From positions 868,001-932,000 of the forward strand of contig CP073215.1 of assembly GCA_020342235.1 (NCBI GenBank): DNA of 64,000 bases, given 5' to 3'. The number at the start of each line of letters is the position of its first letter. Positions within the stretch are counted from its first letter, which is position 1. Source of the stretch: Saccharomycopsis phalli. Lineage: Eukaryota; Ascomycota; Saccharomycetes; Ascoideales; Saccharomycopsidaceae. The notes under the pieces are model-generated. The model was not told the origin of the DNA, searched no databases, and was given only the letters and a program-made list of their open reading frames with translations. The position numbers were made by a program, and so were the translations under genes. Shown piece after piece: positions 46,601-55,346 of the stretch.

Positions 46601-48212
46601 CAAAAAGTTTGTATGTGAGTCGCAGATCTGGATCAAGAACGCACAAATCATTCTACGGTCGCGGAATACGCGCGGCCAGCCGTTGCTCAAGATGCGTTTT
46701 GTGCAGGGCATCATGGACGTGATTCCGGACTTGAAGTTCGACTGCCCTGAGATCCAGTCGTTACTCGAATTGGCCGACGAGATCAAGCAGTATAACCGAG
46801 CCGTGGAGGCGTTTCTTGATGAGCCCAACCACACGTTGGAAGAGTTTCATGCGATGATCTACGAAGGGGAGACGTTTGGCATCCAGCTCAAGTCGCTTGG
46901 GTATCTTGTGGAGATTGTCAAGTGTATGAACTGGAAGAGCAAAGTGGAGTCGATCTTTGTTGATGAAAGCCAGCAGTCGGACATGACGCAGTTGATGGAG
47001 CTTCATTACGAGTCGAGGGAGTTGATCTACGATGAGGAGGAGTATGATTTGCTCCAGAAATTGAAGGCGAAGATTGACCAGGGAGACGAGTTGGATGCGA
47101 AGATCAAGCAGATGTTCAAGAATGAGAAGATCCAAGTGGAGGAGATTGAGGGTTTGCTTGATGACTGGCCCGGAGTACCGTTGTACCCAGCGACCAAGAA
47201 GATGATTGAGAACATCAACTCGGACCACGTGAGCCACGAGGAGGAGATGAAGCAGTGCTACGAGCTCTTGGACACCATCCAGGTGCGGGTCGACAAGGAG
47301 TTGCATATCCGGCAGCGGATCGAGGACGAGATTTTCGGGGTGTTTTTGAGCTCGGACGACATCCAGGCGTTGAAGCTGTTCTCGGTGAACTTTGACGGCG
47401 GGAGTAAAGACGTGCGGCCAAAGGAATCGGAGTTGCTCCAGCTCTTGGCGAACTTGAAGCGGTACGCGATTCCAAACTACGCGAGGTTGCAGGAGGTTAC
47501 CGACAAGTCTGAGGACTGGAAGGCGCGGTGTATGAAGATGATGATCCAGAACAATGTGTTGACGTACAAAGACTCGCTCAAGGAGGTGTTGCTTGAGATC
47601 TGCCGCACCAACGGGTCGTGTCTTGGGACATATGAGATTGACCCTGTGCGGGGACCCGAGGAGGTGAATTCCAACTACGTGGAAAAGCGGTCGAGGTGTT
47701 TCTGCCGCAAGACCGAGGAGTTTGCACGGATGATCCGGTGTGAGCAGTGTCTGGAAAAGTACCACGAGCCGTGTCTCAAGAAGCTCTGTGCGTACAAGAC
47801 GATCGAGGACGACGGGTTTGTGTGTCCTGTGTGCGACAACTTCAAGAGTGCCGAGCGGAAGTTTGTACGGCCAAAGTTCCGGGACGTGGTGCTCATGTAC
47901 TTTGAGGGACGCAACTTGCTTGCGTGTCCGGACGAGTTGTACATTTTGACAGACATTGTGAAGCAGGGCTCGAGATTTGTAAAGGAGATGCTCCTGTCTT
48001 TGAAAGCAGAGGAGCGGAACAACGGAGAGTGGTTGGAGATCACAAAGGACGACATGTACCGGATGAAGTTCTACCTCCGGAAGCTCGAGGCGTCGCCGAT
48101 TGAGTTTGAGTTTGAGGTGAGCGTACTCCGGGACAAGATCGAGCAGTTGTTGGAGAAGGACCGCAAAGGCAATACGTTGAGTTTTGGGAAGTCGTCGATA
48201 TTACTAAACTAG
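43671..48212 (+). CDS. ECM5: Ecm5-like JmjN-ARID-JmjC-PHD chromatin protein
   Basis: A 1513-aa KDM5-family protein. Domains in order: JmjN (about 146-190, DLDYKPKELPTFFMSENEF), ARID (about 226-323, RLRKYVKLRGGFHVVCKRKLWAQIGRELG), JmjC (about 555-790, NWNIEDHYLQKASYNHLGST and HPGQFVIKFPRSYTSSVCLGF), a helical C-terminal half, and a PHD finger (about 1342-1392, CFCRKTEEFARMIRCEQC..YHEPC..FVCPVC). In active KDM5 the iron ligands are His, Glu and His; here the first is Asn594 and the second His is Thr757, only Glu596 remaining. It is thus probably not a demethylase, as also argued for S. cerevisiae Ecm5, which forms a complex with Snt2 and Rpd3. ATG at 43671. Confidence 0.92.
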   Translation: MTPSSINTSTPVSTAPGTPSDSRAGVAASSPKIYNTTARARTKMSSVYSDKLTMEFNPLVARSGGLQSNNFKLKGPPKTSRFYKSLPESKGDTTTTHHYNPYLYLQHRTRVNPPLDFNFVDMRENINENYQYNAVDETEVLINDEFAFPITDLDYKPKELPTFFMSENEFKDPVEFTEKISHIGRRYGAVKVVPPASWLTSFSLNTELFWFRLRRQLLNNFRNEMESRLDFFYQLFEYHAVINKKKNAQQILNKLPSIDKRILDLYRLRKYVKLRGGFHVVCKRKLWAQIGRELGYSGRIMTSLSSSLKSAYQRVILDFDEYQEKNGEILNANGKRLFSGLGGSTTKKKKTSPELFDELPTILGSTMEFKRPRDILRSKGFHTYFNNITEDKKLITSKDSYTLSEYNFYDWFNQSLMNVLDTSSYDSKLAPLYNLKQFFEKNLKFEELILKKFASLIGIDPNLEYEHVPKNKAKSKGAERGAISRWPINAAVQKPDDERLEKLYWNIIFNKNLSQEVESGAEITSTVHESAFPTMSCPQPIGDDKVKESIDPWNLNNFAINENCMLRFLDDDDYCGIAIPKLNVGMMFSTENWNIEDHYLQKASYNHLGSTRIWYSIPPTHQKKFEALILKTTKQKRKLFKEDEEPKIVGGNVSLREYLNCSMENRVEAFYDNDRFIHQNSTFFDKYFPNSHAKLTKFDRENPNTQWRLKSRIEDTPVFYNQDTFFPPEYLIKNGIPVYKTYQHPGQFVIKFPRSYTSSVCLGFTVGESVNYATPNWLDGMLDAERWLVSQNIAPYFASNRLLINIAKGKLTAKDERLKERVRPLYLRFFTREMELRQKFATLFPKIKPQKISELVLDYKDTISDHTLESCFPSKVILSYNGTNFQVSLENFLETYDTNKKFGKALAKLQVTYQVYYSDKDLQKIYSMLFANNNDVKEWLLKFHEFVNSSEKPLLEDLKKLLADSFLFETLNEYRNLKKFVCESQIWIKNAQIILRSRNTRGQPLLKMRFVQGIMDVIPDLKFDCPEIQSLLELADEIKQYNRAVEAFLDEPNHTLEEFHAMIYEGETFGIQLKSLGYLVEIVKCMNWKSKVESIFVDESQQSDMTQLMELHYESRELIYDEEEYDLLQKLKAKIDQGDELDAKIKQMFKNEKIQVEEIEGLLDDWPGVPLYPATKKMIENINSDHVSHEEEMKQCYELLDTIQVRVDKELHIRQRIEDEIFGVFLSSDDIQALKLFSVNFDGGSKDVRPKESELLQLLANLKRYAIPNYARLQEVTDKSEDWKARCMKMMIQNNVLTYKDSLKEVLLEICRTNGSCLGTYEIDPVRGPEEVNSNYVEKRSRCFCRKTEEFARMIRCEQCLEKYHEPCLKKLCAYKTIEDDGFVCPVCDNFKSAERKFVRPKFRDVVLMYFEGRNLLACPDELYILTDIVKQGSRFVKEMLLSLKAEERNNGEWLEITKDDMYRMKFYLRKLEASPIEFEFEVSVLRDKIEQLLEKDRKGNTLSFGKSSILLN

Positions 48213-48324
48213 AATGACAATGGTGTATGATACAACTGTAGGACTGAATCCACGTAGTAGCTTGGTGATGTAATTTGGTCTTGCCCATCCATGGGCAACA
48301 ATCCACACTACACACCACCCCGCT

Positions 48325-49056
48325 TCAACTCTGTGTCAGATGCTGGGTCGCAGTTTGGTCAACAATCGCCTTCAATTGCTGGAACTGCGCAAGGTGCTGG
48401 TTAAGTACCCGCGCGTCCACCTTCAAGTCAAAGTCGAGAAGAAAGAGCAACAAGATCTCAAGTCGCGTGAGCTCCTGCACTTTGAGACCAGCCACCTGCG
48501 CATAGAACTTGGCGGTGTGATTCATGTCCTCAATGAGCTTGCTCGCAACCCGGAGTGCGGTTAGTACTATCCGGTAGCTGTTGAGTGGGCAGAGCGAAAA
48601 CTGGGGGAGGACGGTCATGAGCTTTGTGATATAGTACGATGCGGTCACAAGGACCGATGTGGAAAACTTGACGTATTTCTGAAGCCGAAGAATGTAGTCT
48701 GTGATGCTGAGCTCGGGGAGTGCCTTTAGGTTGAATTTCTTCACGAGCTCCATTGCAGGGCTCACGGGCTCGTCAAACTGGAAATTGCTGGCCGACCGGT
48801 TCTGCCGCTTGAACTTGATGTCTGTGAAATTCTCCTCTAGGCTTTTCAACTCTGGATCCTGTCTGGGCACCGTGGCCAAATCAAGGCTCTCGGGTACCGA
48901 GTCACTTGGCGAGAAATAAGATCCCAACGACGCAGAATTTGGTGCCGACCTCTGGATCTCACTCGGCCGGTTTGTGCCGAGCCGAATAAACACACTGATG
49001 GTTTCGCTGAGCACTGCTATACCGTCCTCGATTGACGCATCACTAATGTCGCACAT
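48325..49056 (-). CDS. PHO80-type (Pho85) cyclin
   Basis: A 243-aa protein with a cyclin box of the Pho80/Pcl6/Pcl7 class at about 110-215: SITDYILRLQKYVKFSTSVLVTASYYI, LCPLNSYRIVLTALRVASKLIEDM, KFYAQVAGLKVQELTRLEILLLFLLDFDLKV. These cyclins activate the Pho85 kinase; Pho80 controls Pho4 and phosphate genes, Pcl6/7 glycogen. The N-terminal 100 residues are Ser/Pro-containing and unconserved. The first in-frame ATG is at 49054-49056. It may be PHO80 itself or a Pcl; the sequence does not decide. Divergent from PPT1, with six CACGTG boxes between them. Confidence 0.82.
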   Translation of the reverse strand: MCDISDASIEDGIAVLSETISVFIRLGTNRPSEIQRSAPNSASLGSYFSPSDSVPESLDLATVPRQDPELKSLEENFTDIKFKRQNRSASNFQFDEPVSPAMELVKKFNLKALPELSITDYILRLQKYVKFSTSVLVTASYYITKLMTVLPQFSLCPLNSYRIVLTALRVASKLIEDMNHTAKFYAQVAGLKVQELTRLEILLLFLLDFDLKVDARVLNQHLAQFQQLKAIVDQTATQHLTQS

Positions 49057-49400
49057 GTATAGTGGAGTCAAAAAAAACGGCCCTTTAATAGAGAGTCACG
49101 TGCGGACACAAACACAACGGTGCCACTAACCGAGCTGCCGAGTCAGGCTGCAGGCTGACTTAAATGGGGGAATGACCAACGGACTTAGGCCAAAGATTGA
49201 CAATGAAGTATACATAATGATTGTTCCTTTGATTAGTCAAACACTACGACACGCACGTGAGACAACACTCTACACGTGAGATAACACACGTGACACAGAT
49301 CCCAGTCAAACATCAGACGATTCCCAGTGGTGACGGTATCACGTGCGACGGTATCACGTGCGACAGAGCGAAGTTGCGAGGCGAGCTTCTTGGGTTGCCA
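49057..49400. promoter_or_regulatory. Divergent promoter with six CACGTG boxes
   Basis: In the 344 bp between the PHO80-type cyclin (-) and PPT1 (+) there are six exact CACGTG palindromes: 49097-49102, 49254-49259, 49273-49278, 49287-49292, 49340-49345 and 49355-49360. The last two lie in a 15-bp direct repeat (GACGGTATCACGTGC). CACGTG is bound by bHLH factors such as Pho4 and Cbf1 (or Tye7 in Candida). The spacing suggests co-operative binding. Confidence 0.75.
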
Positions 49401-50357
49401 ATGAAACTTGTACAAGCATTGTTGCGCTACTTGGTTGGTGGCATGGTGCCTCCACGAGAGGATTTGTGGGACGCCAAGCTCCCGGCAATGGGTCGCTTGA
49501 ACTATAATATGGCCGGGGACGTGCGGCCTTTGATCATCTGGCATGGGTTTGGAGATTCATATGACTCCGACTCCATGAACCGGGTGTTTGACACGATTCG
49601 GGACGTACATCCGGGGATATACATCTACTCAGTGTACTTGAACGAGGACGGCGGCAAGGACCAGAAAATGTCCTTGATGGCCAACATGAACGACCAGCTT
49701 GCGCAGGTATGCGACAAATTGTCTCAGGACCGCGAGATCGCGCAGCATCTGAGTGTGGACATGATTGGCTTTTCCCAAGGCGGGCTCTTTTTGAGGGCGC
49801 TTGTTGAGCAATGTGGTGCGCTATCAGGCAAGGTGAACAACCTTGTGACGTTTGGGTCGCCGCACTTTGGCATTAGTGACTTGCCTGAGTGCGATAGTAG
49901 CGACTGGTTGTGCCGGCAGCGGAACCGGCTTGTGAAGAAGCAGATCTGGAACAAGAATGTGCAGGAGAACATTGTGTTTGCGCAGTATTTCCGCGACGTG
50001 CTTGACTATGACAACTACTTGGAGTACTCGAGCTGGTTGGTGTATGTGAACAACGAGTTGGAGTACAACAAGACGTATCGCAACAACTTGGCGAATATTA
50101 AAGGCAAGTTTGCCATGATCAAGTTTGAGCGGGACCGCGTGATTGTGCCGAAGGACAGTACGTGGTTCTCTGATGTGGATCCGATTACCAAGGAGGAGAT
50201 TCCTTTTAACAGGACGAAGCTTTATATGCAGGATTTGGTGGGGTTGCGCACGTTGGACAGCAACGGCCAGTTGGAGTTTTTGTCAATTGACGACGACCAC
50301 ATGAAGATCACCAAGGAGTACTTGGCGGGTGTCGCACAAAAGTATTTGGGGAAATAG
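49401..50357 (+). CDS. PPT1: Palmitoyl-protein thioesterase (PPT1)
   Basis: A 318-aa lipase-fold thioesterase matching PPT1, which removes palmitate from S-acylated proteins in the lysosome/vacuole. Seen: PLIIWHGFGDSYDSDSMNRV at the start of the core, the nucleophile elbow GFSQGG with Ser125, TFGSPHFGISDLP, the C-terminal WF-containing KDSTWFSDVDP, LYMQDLVGLRTLDSNGQL, and the catalytic His in DDDHMKIT. The N-terminus (MKLVQALLRYLVGG) can serve as a signal peptide. The ATG at 49401 is the first in frame; the frame is open upstream without ATG through the E-box region. As I recall, S. cerevisiae lacks PPT1 while S. pombe makes it as part of pdf1. Confidence 0.9.
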   Translation: MKLVQALLRYLVGGMVPPREDLWDAKLPAMGRLNYNMAGDVRPLIIWHGFGDSYDSDSMNRVFDTIRDVHPGIYIYSVYLNEDGGKDQKMSLMANMNDQLAQVCDKLSQDREIAQHLSVDMIGFSQGGLFLRALVEQCGALSGKVNNLVTFGSPHFGISDLPECDSSDWLCRQRNRLVKKQIWNKNVQENIVFAQYFRDVLDYDNYLEYSSWLVYVNNELEYNKTYRNNLANIKGKFAMIKFERDRVIVPKDSTWFSDVDPITKEEIPFNRTKLYMQDLVGLRTLDSNGQLEFLSIDDDHMKITKEYLAGVAQKYLGK

Positions 50358-50589
50358 GTGGTATTAAATGCCAATGGAAAGGGTATTTGAAAACATTGGT
50401 GCTGTGCGATACTGGAAAATGCACCACTGGATGCCAGATACTACAAGTGTAGAATTATATATTGTAATGCAAATTGTCGGCAGCTGTATAGTCCATGGCG
50501 GGCTATCTGGATGTCGGTGATGTAATAGTTTGAGACTTTTGTATGGTGGTAATGCTGTGAGGTGTTTGGTATACACGTGGGTCATTTCC

Positions 50590-50708
50590 AATTGTATATT
50601 GTATTGTGTTGTGTTGTATTTATTGTATTGTATATATTGTGTTGTATTGTATTGTATTGTATTGTGTTGTATTGTGTTGTACTTATTGTATTGTATTGTA
50701 TTCCATTC
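50590..50708 (+). repeat. GTATT/GTGTT microsatellite
   Basis: A pure G/T/A field of 5-bp words TGTAT and TGTGT with occasional TTTATTG, about 118 bp long. Just 3' of PPT1. Confidence 0.85.
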
Positions 50709-51164
50709 TTGAATTCTATCATGAATTTCTTCTGGATCTCCATCTACCAAGAACCTGTCAATTACAATTGTCGTCACCATCGTCCTTTATATTTCAATAT
50801 ATAGTCTGACATTCCATGTGAATATCATTGCACCAGCACATACCCAAGCTACGTCACGTTAGTTGTGTCAACCTTGATATCAAAGTCTGACGGAAAACGC
50901 GGAGGATCGGTGCAAGGATCACAAGGATTGCCCGGTGGTCCATGAGACAATAAATAGTAACTGTTGGGAATTGGTTGTGTACAAGCAATGACGTACGTGG
51001 ACTAGGATGATTATTGGCTGCCACCACGCCAAAATAGCACCAATTTGGGAAATGGGTTTGGAGAGGTGCGCCAATAGGTATGGACGTATCGTATATGCTA
51101 GTGTGCCATGTTGTAGGCTACATTGTCAAGTTGTATAATGTGGTATCATGTTGTATATTTTTAT

Positions 51165-51430
51165 ATCATATTGTATTGTTGTTATGTATTGTTGTATTGT
51201 CGTTATGTATTGTTGTATTGTCGTTATGTATTGTTGTATTGTCGTTATGTATTGTTGTATTGTCGTTTATGTATTGTTGTATTGTCGTTCATATATTGTC
51301 ATTCATATTGTATCGCTATTCATATATCGCTATTCATATATCGCTATTCATATATCACTATTCATATATCACTATTCATATATCGCTATTCATATATCGC
51401 CATTCATATTGTATCGTCAATCATTTTGTA
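51165..51430 (+). repeat. Two adjoining arrays: TTGTATTGTCGTTATGTA and TATCGCTATTCATA
   Basis: From about 51172 to 51290 five or six copies of an 18-bp unit TTGTATTGTCGTTATGTA; from about 51300 to 51425 about nine copies of a 14-bp unit TATCGCTATTCATA with TATCAC variants. The change in unit inside one field suggests successive local expansions. Confidence 0.85.
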
Positions 51431-51978
51431 TCGTCACATCACTTGTATTGTCGCATCATTTGTAGTGGCATAATGTCGTACCTTGTACAGGATAAGTCCA
51501 CTGTAAACAATGGCAATGTTGTACCATCAATCACACCAACGTACCACGCACTAGCGTACCATTGTAATGATGTATCCATTGCGGCGTACCATTACTCATT
51601 GTACAGCCATTTGAACTGCCGGTTGTGGATCGCAAAATAGGTTGCCCACGATCGTGTCCCTAACATCATAGTTCCGTCAGAATATGCCCGGTGGCTAAAT
51701 AGGCAGGCTCCAGGCCGCCTAAAACGGCCCGGGTGCGTTGATCTTCGTGGGTAGCAACCAGAACCCAGCCTTGTGGTGAATGATTGTCGGTTTAGGCATG
51801 TCTCGCTTGGAAGATTTCGGCAGGCTAATGTTGTATGTGAGCTGCGGCCGGCGTGGAAAAACTAGGCCCGCTTGTCGGACCGGGAAACGTTGGTGGTGTA
51901 TATATATCCTGCTGTATGTCTGAGACCTGACCTTCCCAAGAGCACTCGACTGGGCTTGCAAAATATGTTCCAGTAGAT

Positions 51979-53412
51979 ATGGACTTGCAAGTGAAATTAA
52001 CGTCCACGTCGCACAGAATATACTACGACGAGTTCATTGAGGATATAAGCCCGGTGCTCGACGCCGTCATGAGCAGCAGCTACACCAAGCCCTTGTGCAT
52101 CGCAAACTTCGACCGCATCCATGGCTTGGGGTTCTTGTATCGCACCATCGTCAACCTCATATACCTCAGTCGCCACGCGCACCACGCGCCTCCAGCCGCT
52201 CGCCGGCCCTCCGCCGGACCCCACCTGCCCACTGCCGACGGCCCGCCGGCCCCCAGAAAACGCAGCTCTGCGGGCGAGTCGCCGCCGCTCAAACGGTCCC
52301 GCGTCGACTCCTTCGACTCGCTTTCCCCGCGGTCGAGCTTCGACGACACCCGGCACAACTCGCAGGCGTCGGCCGCAACTGCCCCGGACGACGTCATGGA
52401 GATCAGCGGGTTCGACGAGCTTCTCGCGGGGTTCCACATTGACAACTTGCCCGGGATGTCCTTGCTTGAGTTTGTGGAGCGCATCAACAAGTACTTGATG
52501 TACCAGATCGACGTGTATATCGCAACCTCGTACTTCCTCTACCGGCTTTTTTACAAGAGACACGCCTTGGACGAGCACAATGCCTACAAGTTGGTGCTGA
52601 CGTTTATGCGGATTGCCGAGAAGCTCATCCAGGACCGTGTCACGAAAAACCTCGAGTTTTGCAAGGTCTGCGGCTGGAGCTTGGACAACAAGGCTAATCG
52701 GCTCTTGGAGATTAACGGCATGAAGTTGTTGAACTTTGACTTGCACATCAGCCAGCTGATTCTCACCCGCCACTTGCAGGAAATTAAGTTGTTGGACTTG
52801 GAGGTCCAGGCATTGAAACGTGGGGCCGGGTGCACTGGGCTTTATGAGAAAGATATGGCGCAAGGACTGGAAGAATATATGGCGCAAGGACTGGAAGAAT
52901 ATATGGCGCAAGGACTGGAAGAATATATAGCGCAAGGAGAGGAAAAGTGCATGGCCCAACTGGAATACATGGTACATGGTCTGGAAAAATACATGCCGCA
53001 TCGGCCTCTGGAAAAATATATGCCGCATCGGCCTCTGGAAAAATATATGCCGCATCGGCCTCTGGAAAAATACATGGCCCAAGAACCTCTGGAGATTCCA
53101 AGCATCTCCGAAACCCACAGCGTATCAATCAATATACCGTCTGGTGCAATTGCCACACAAGGCACACTCAAACCAGTTACAATGGCATTGGGCATTCTAC
53201 TGGACCCCATACTGGACCCTCTTCTGGACCCCATACTGGATAACATACTGGACACTCTCCTGGACCCCATACTGGACACAATTGTGCTAGAAACAACTCT
53301 CCTGGACAGAAACCACCCGGACAAGTCGGACAAATCCCAGTCCACAATCCCGCAAAACACAATCCTCCCAGACATTTCTCCAGCCACAGAACCGCGTAAT
53401 CCCGCTCATTAA
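51979..53412 (+). CDS. PHO80-type cyclin with long repetitive tail
   Basis: A 477-aa protein. The cyclin box (about 150-265) reads MSLLEFVERINKYLMYQIDVYIATSYFLYRLF, AYKLVLTFMRIAEKLIQD, FCKVCGWSLDNKANRLLEINGMKLLNFDLHI, of the Pho80/Pcl class. The N-terminal part has a short start matching the box edge (IYYDEFIEDISPVLDAVM) interrupted by an insert rich in Pro/Ser/Arg (about 75-140, RKRSSAGESPPLKRSRVDSFDSLSPRSS, possible NLS and phosphosites). After the box comes a repetitive tail: MAQGLEEY repeats (about 292-315), PHRPLEKYM repeats (about 338-365) and LDPILDPLLDPIL repeats (about 410-435). ATG at 51979. The partner kinase (Pho85) is inferred from family. Confidence 0.78.
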   Translation: MDLQVKLTSTSHRIYYDEFIEDISPVLDAVMSSSYTKPLCIANFDRIHGLGFLYRTIVNLIYLSRHAHHAPPAARRPSAGPHLPTADGPPAPRKRSSAGESPPLKRSRVDSFDSLSPRSSFDDTRHNSQASAATAPDDVMEISGFDELLAGFHIDNLPGMSLLEFVERINKYLMYQIDVYIATSYFLYRLFYKRHALDEHNAYKLVLTFMRIAEKLIQDRVTKNLEFCKVCGWSLDNKANRLLEINGMKLLNFDLHISQLILTRHLQEIKLLDLEVQALKRGAGCTGLYEKDMAQGLEEYMAQGLEEYMAQGLEEYIAQGEEKCMAQLEYMVHGLEKYMPHRPLEKYMPHRPLEKYMPHRPLEKYMAQEPLEIPSISETHSVSINIPSGAIATQGTLKPVTMALGILLDPILDPLLDPILDNILDTLLDPILDTIVLETTLLDRNHPDKSDKSQSTIPQNTILPDISPATEPRNPAH

Positions 53413-53443
53413 CCTATATTATACTCCTATACTATACTAATAC

Positions 53444-54028
53444 ATGCTTCTTTGCATCCTCATCCACTGCTGGCTCTCCTCCTCATACATCCTCCTCAAC
53501 CACCGGCTATGTGACCCCAGCGGAATCGCACTCTGGCCCTACTCCGGTACCCGCTTCTTCAAGCTCAGCCGACTCTCGGCCAATGGTAATTATCGCAAAT
53601 CCCTGCTTATGGTATCGTGTAATCGCGGATCTGTCGTCCGCTCGCTATACAATGATAACCACCCGCACCACACTCTCATCAACTGGAACTCCTCCTGGTG
53701 CTTCGCCAATGATCTAGCTTCTGCTGCAGACGTGGTGCAATTACTTCACCAGACTGGATCTTCAAACTCCACATGCTACAAGCTCGTGCGCACTGCACCC
53801 CACCAATCGGTGTTTTTGCCTCATACAATGGTGGGGTTGCTGCTTCACTGCCATGGAACCAGAGTGCCTTATTCCAAGACCCATGCGCACGAGATTCCCA
53901 ATCTTCCGTGCGAAAATCACACCCTGGTTGCCCCGTTGTTTGCAGAGAACCTCTACCACCAGTCGATGCTAGCTGACGTCACGAAACTCGCAGTGCAATA
54001 CACCATTCCGTTTCTCTATACGAAGTAA
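53444..54028 (+). CDS. Hypothetical 194-aa protein, possible secreted
   Basis: I do not recognise this ORF. It starts with ATG at 53444, 31 bp after the cyclin stop, and has a hydrophobic N-terminus (MLLCILIHCWLSSSYILLN) that could be a signal peptide or anchor. The body contains five scattered Cys, several N-glycosylation-like NSS/NST sites (WNSSW, SNSTC), and ends IPFLYTK. The opening third uses the C/G-ending codons seen in neighbours (CTC AGC, GGC/GGT), which suggests coding. There is almost no room for a promoter. Alternative: a chance ORF in the cyclin 3' region. Confidence 0.4.
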   Translation: MLLCILIHCWLSSSYILLNHRLCDPSGIALWPYSGTRFFKLSRLSANGNYRKSLLMVSCNRGSVVRSLYNDNHPHHTLINWNSSWCFANDLASAADVVQLLHQTGSSNSTCYKLVRTAPHQSVFLPHTMVGLLLHCHGTRVPYSKTHAHEIPNLPCENHTLVAPLFAENLYHQSMLADVTKLAVQYTIPFLYTK

Positions 54029-55346
54029 ACCGCCATTCCACCAGGGTTTGAAGTAGCAAGTTGAGGCAGATATGAGATCAAGGAATGCAACGTAAGGTAA
54101 GGTGTACCAGCGGCAGACCAACTGGCCTACATATAACTCGGTTTGCTTTTCTTTGCCCTGCTTTTGGACAATTTATCGGTAAACCTGGGGGATTGCCCAT
54201 GCATATACTTGGCAAAAACCACAACTTTGTCAATTTGTTTAGATCCTCGTATACATGTGTAGTACAGTTGTAATCGTCATGGTGAGCCGAATTGCATAGA
54301 AAACAAGAATATGTAGTCATCTGAGACAAACGATAACCACTAGGGTGAAGCTCGGCTGGTATGGATAGCGAGGATCTGCACTAATGCAAAATCACTGACG
54401 AAAAATTATCATCAAAAAAGGTCTCCTAACATTGGCGATAATTTCCCTTTTACCTTCAACTGGTGAATGAAATCATCTTGTAAGGCAAAAATAGCGGGTG
54501 TGACAAAAATAGTGGGTGTGACAAAAATAGCGGGTCTTGAATGCCCCATGGGAAATGTGCAAACTGTAGCGAGAACAAGCGGGATTTCAGTAATAAGCCA
54601 GTTATTAGTTGAAAAATTTAGTATATATTTCCATTGTATATTTCCAGGCTGGTAAAACGTTTCAGATTCGGTGTGTATGGTGACGTACCGGGAGGTATCT
54701 TTGGTGTATGATTCAGGTACTATAGTAACTGGGCGGAGTCTTGATGCTAGCAGATAATATAGGGATCGCCAGGCTAAATTACAACTGTAATACACAGAGG
54801 TTTCAACGACTAATTTTGAATACGACAAATTCCTTTGTATGATGCAAACTGGCTCACCACAGTGCAACCACAATATCATGGCTGGGTGAATTTCGCCCGG
54901 GATGATTATGTGGAATATTAATCATGTACAGTCAAGGACTATCTTGACCGAGATAAGGTACGAGATTGCTCCACAAGCGACGATATGAAAAGAAAGTTGC
55001 TATAGGCAATAGATAAAGTTACGGAACAATTATTGTCTCAGTGACGCAGCTACAAATACATAATAACTCGGTAGCCGTGCATATCATGTCTAATCTACCT
55101 CTGATGCTATCCCATTTGCACTTCCTAACCCAAGTACACTTTCAAGAATGTCAATCCAATACTCCAAGAGTGTCAATCCAATACTCCAAGAATGTCAATC
55201 CAATACACTTGCAAAAATGTCAACCCACGTACTTTCCAAGAATATCAACCCAAGTACTTTCCAAACATGTCAACCCAATTACTCTCCAAACATGTCAACC
55301 CAATACACTTGCAAAAATGTCAACCCATGCTTGCTAATATGCAATC
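54029..55346. other. Intergenic region with GTCAA(C/T)CCAA repeats
   Basis: About 1.3 kb between convergent genes. It has three copies of GGGTGTGACAAAAATAG-type sequence at 54495-54540 and a repeat field at 55143-55326, listed separately. No ORF with family features and no RNA gene seen. Confidence 0.5.
55143..55326 (+). repeat. Imperfect ~19-24-bp tandem repeats
   Basis: About nine copies of AA(G/A)AATGTCAATCCAATAC(T/A)-type units, shifting rightwards to AAACATGTCAACCCAATTAC and AAAAATGTCAACCCA. Just 3' of the FLC gene stop codon. Sequence drift along the array gives an age gradient. Confidence 0.8.

Larger units (their letters stand above)
50358..51978. other. Long intergenic region with TTGTATTG-type microsatellites
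   Basis: About 1.6 kb upstream of the second cyclin. Two arrays are listed separately. A TATATATCC box lies at 51900 before the cyclin. ORFs at 51080-51640 and neighbours are translations of the repeats (YCCIVVMYCC) and unsupported. Confidence 0.55.

Noticed and set aside
51080-51640. 186-codon ORF with IVVLSLC repeats
   Set aside because: Translation of the TTGTATTGTCGTTATGTA array; not a membrane protein gene.
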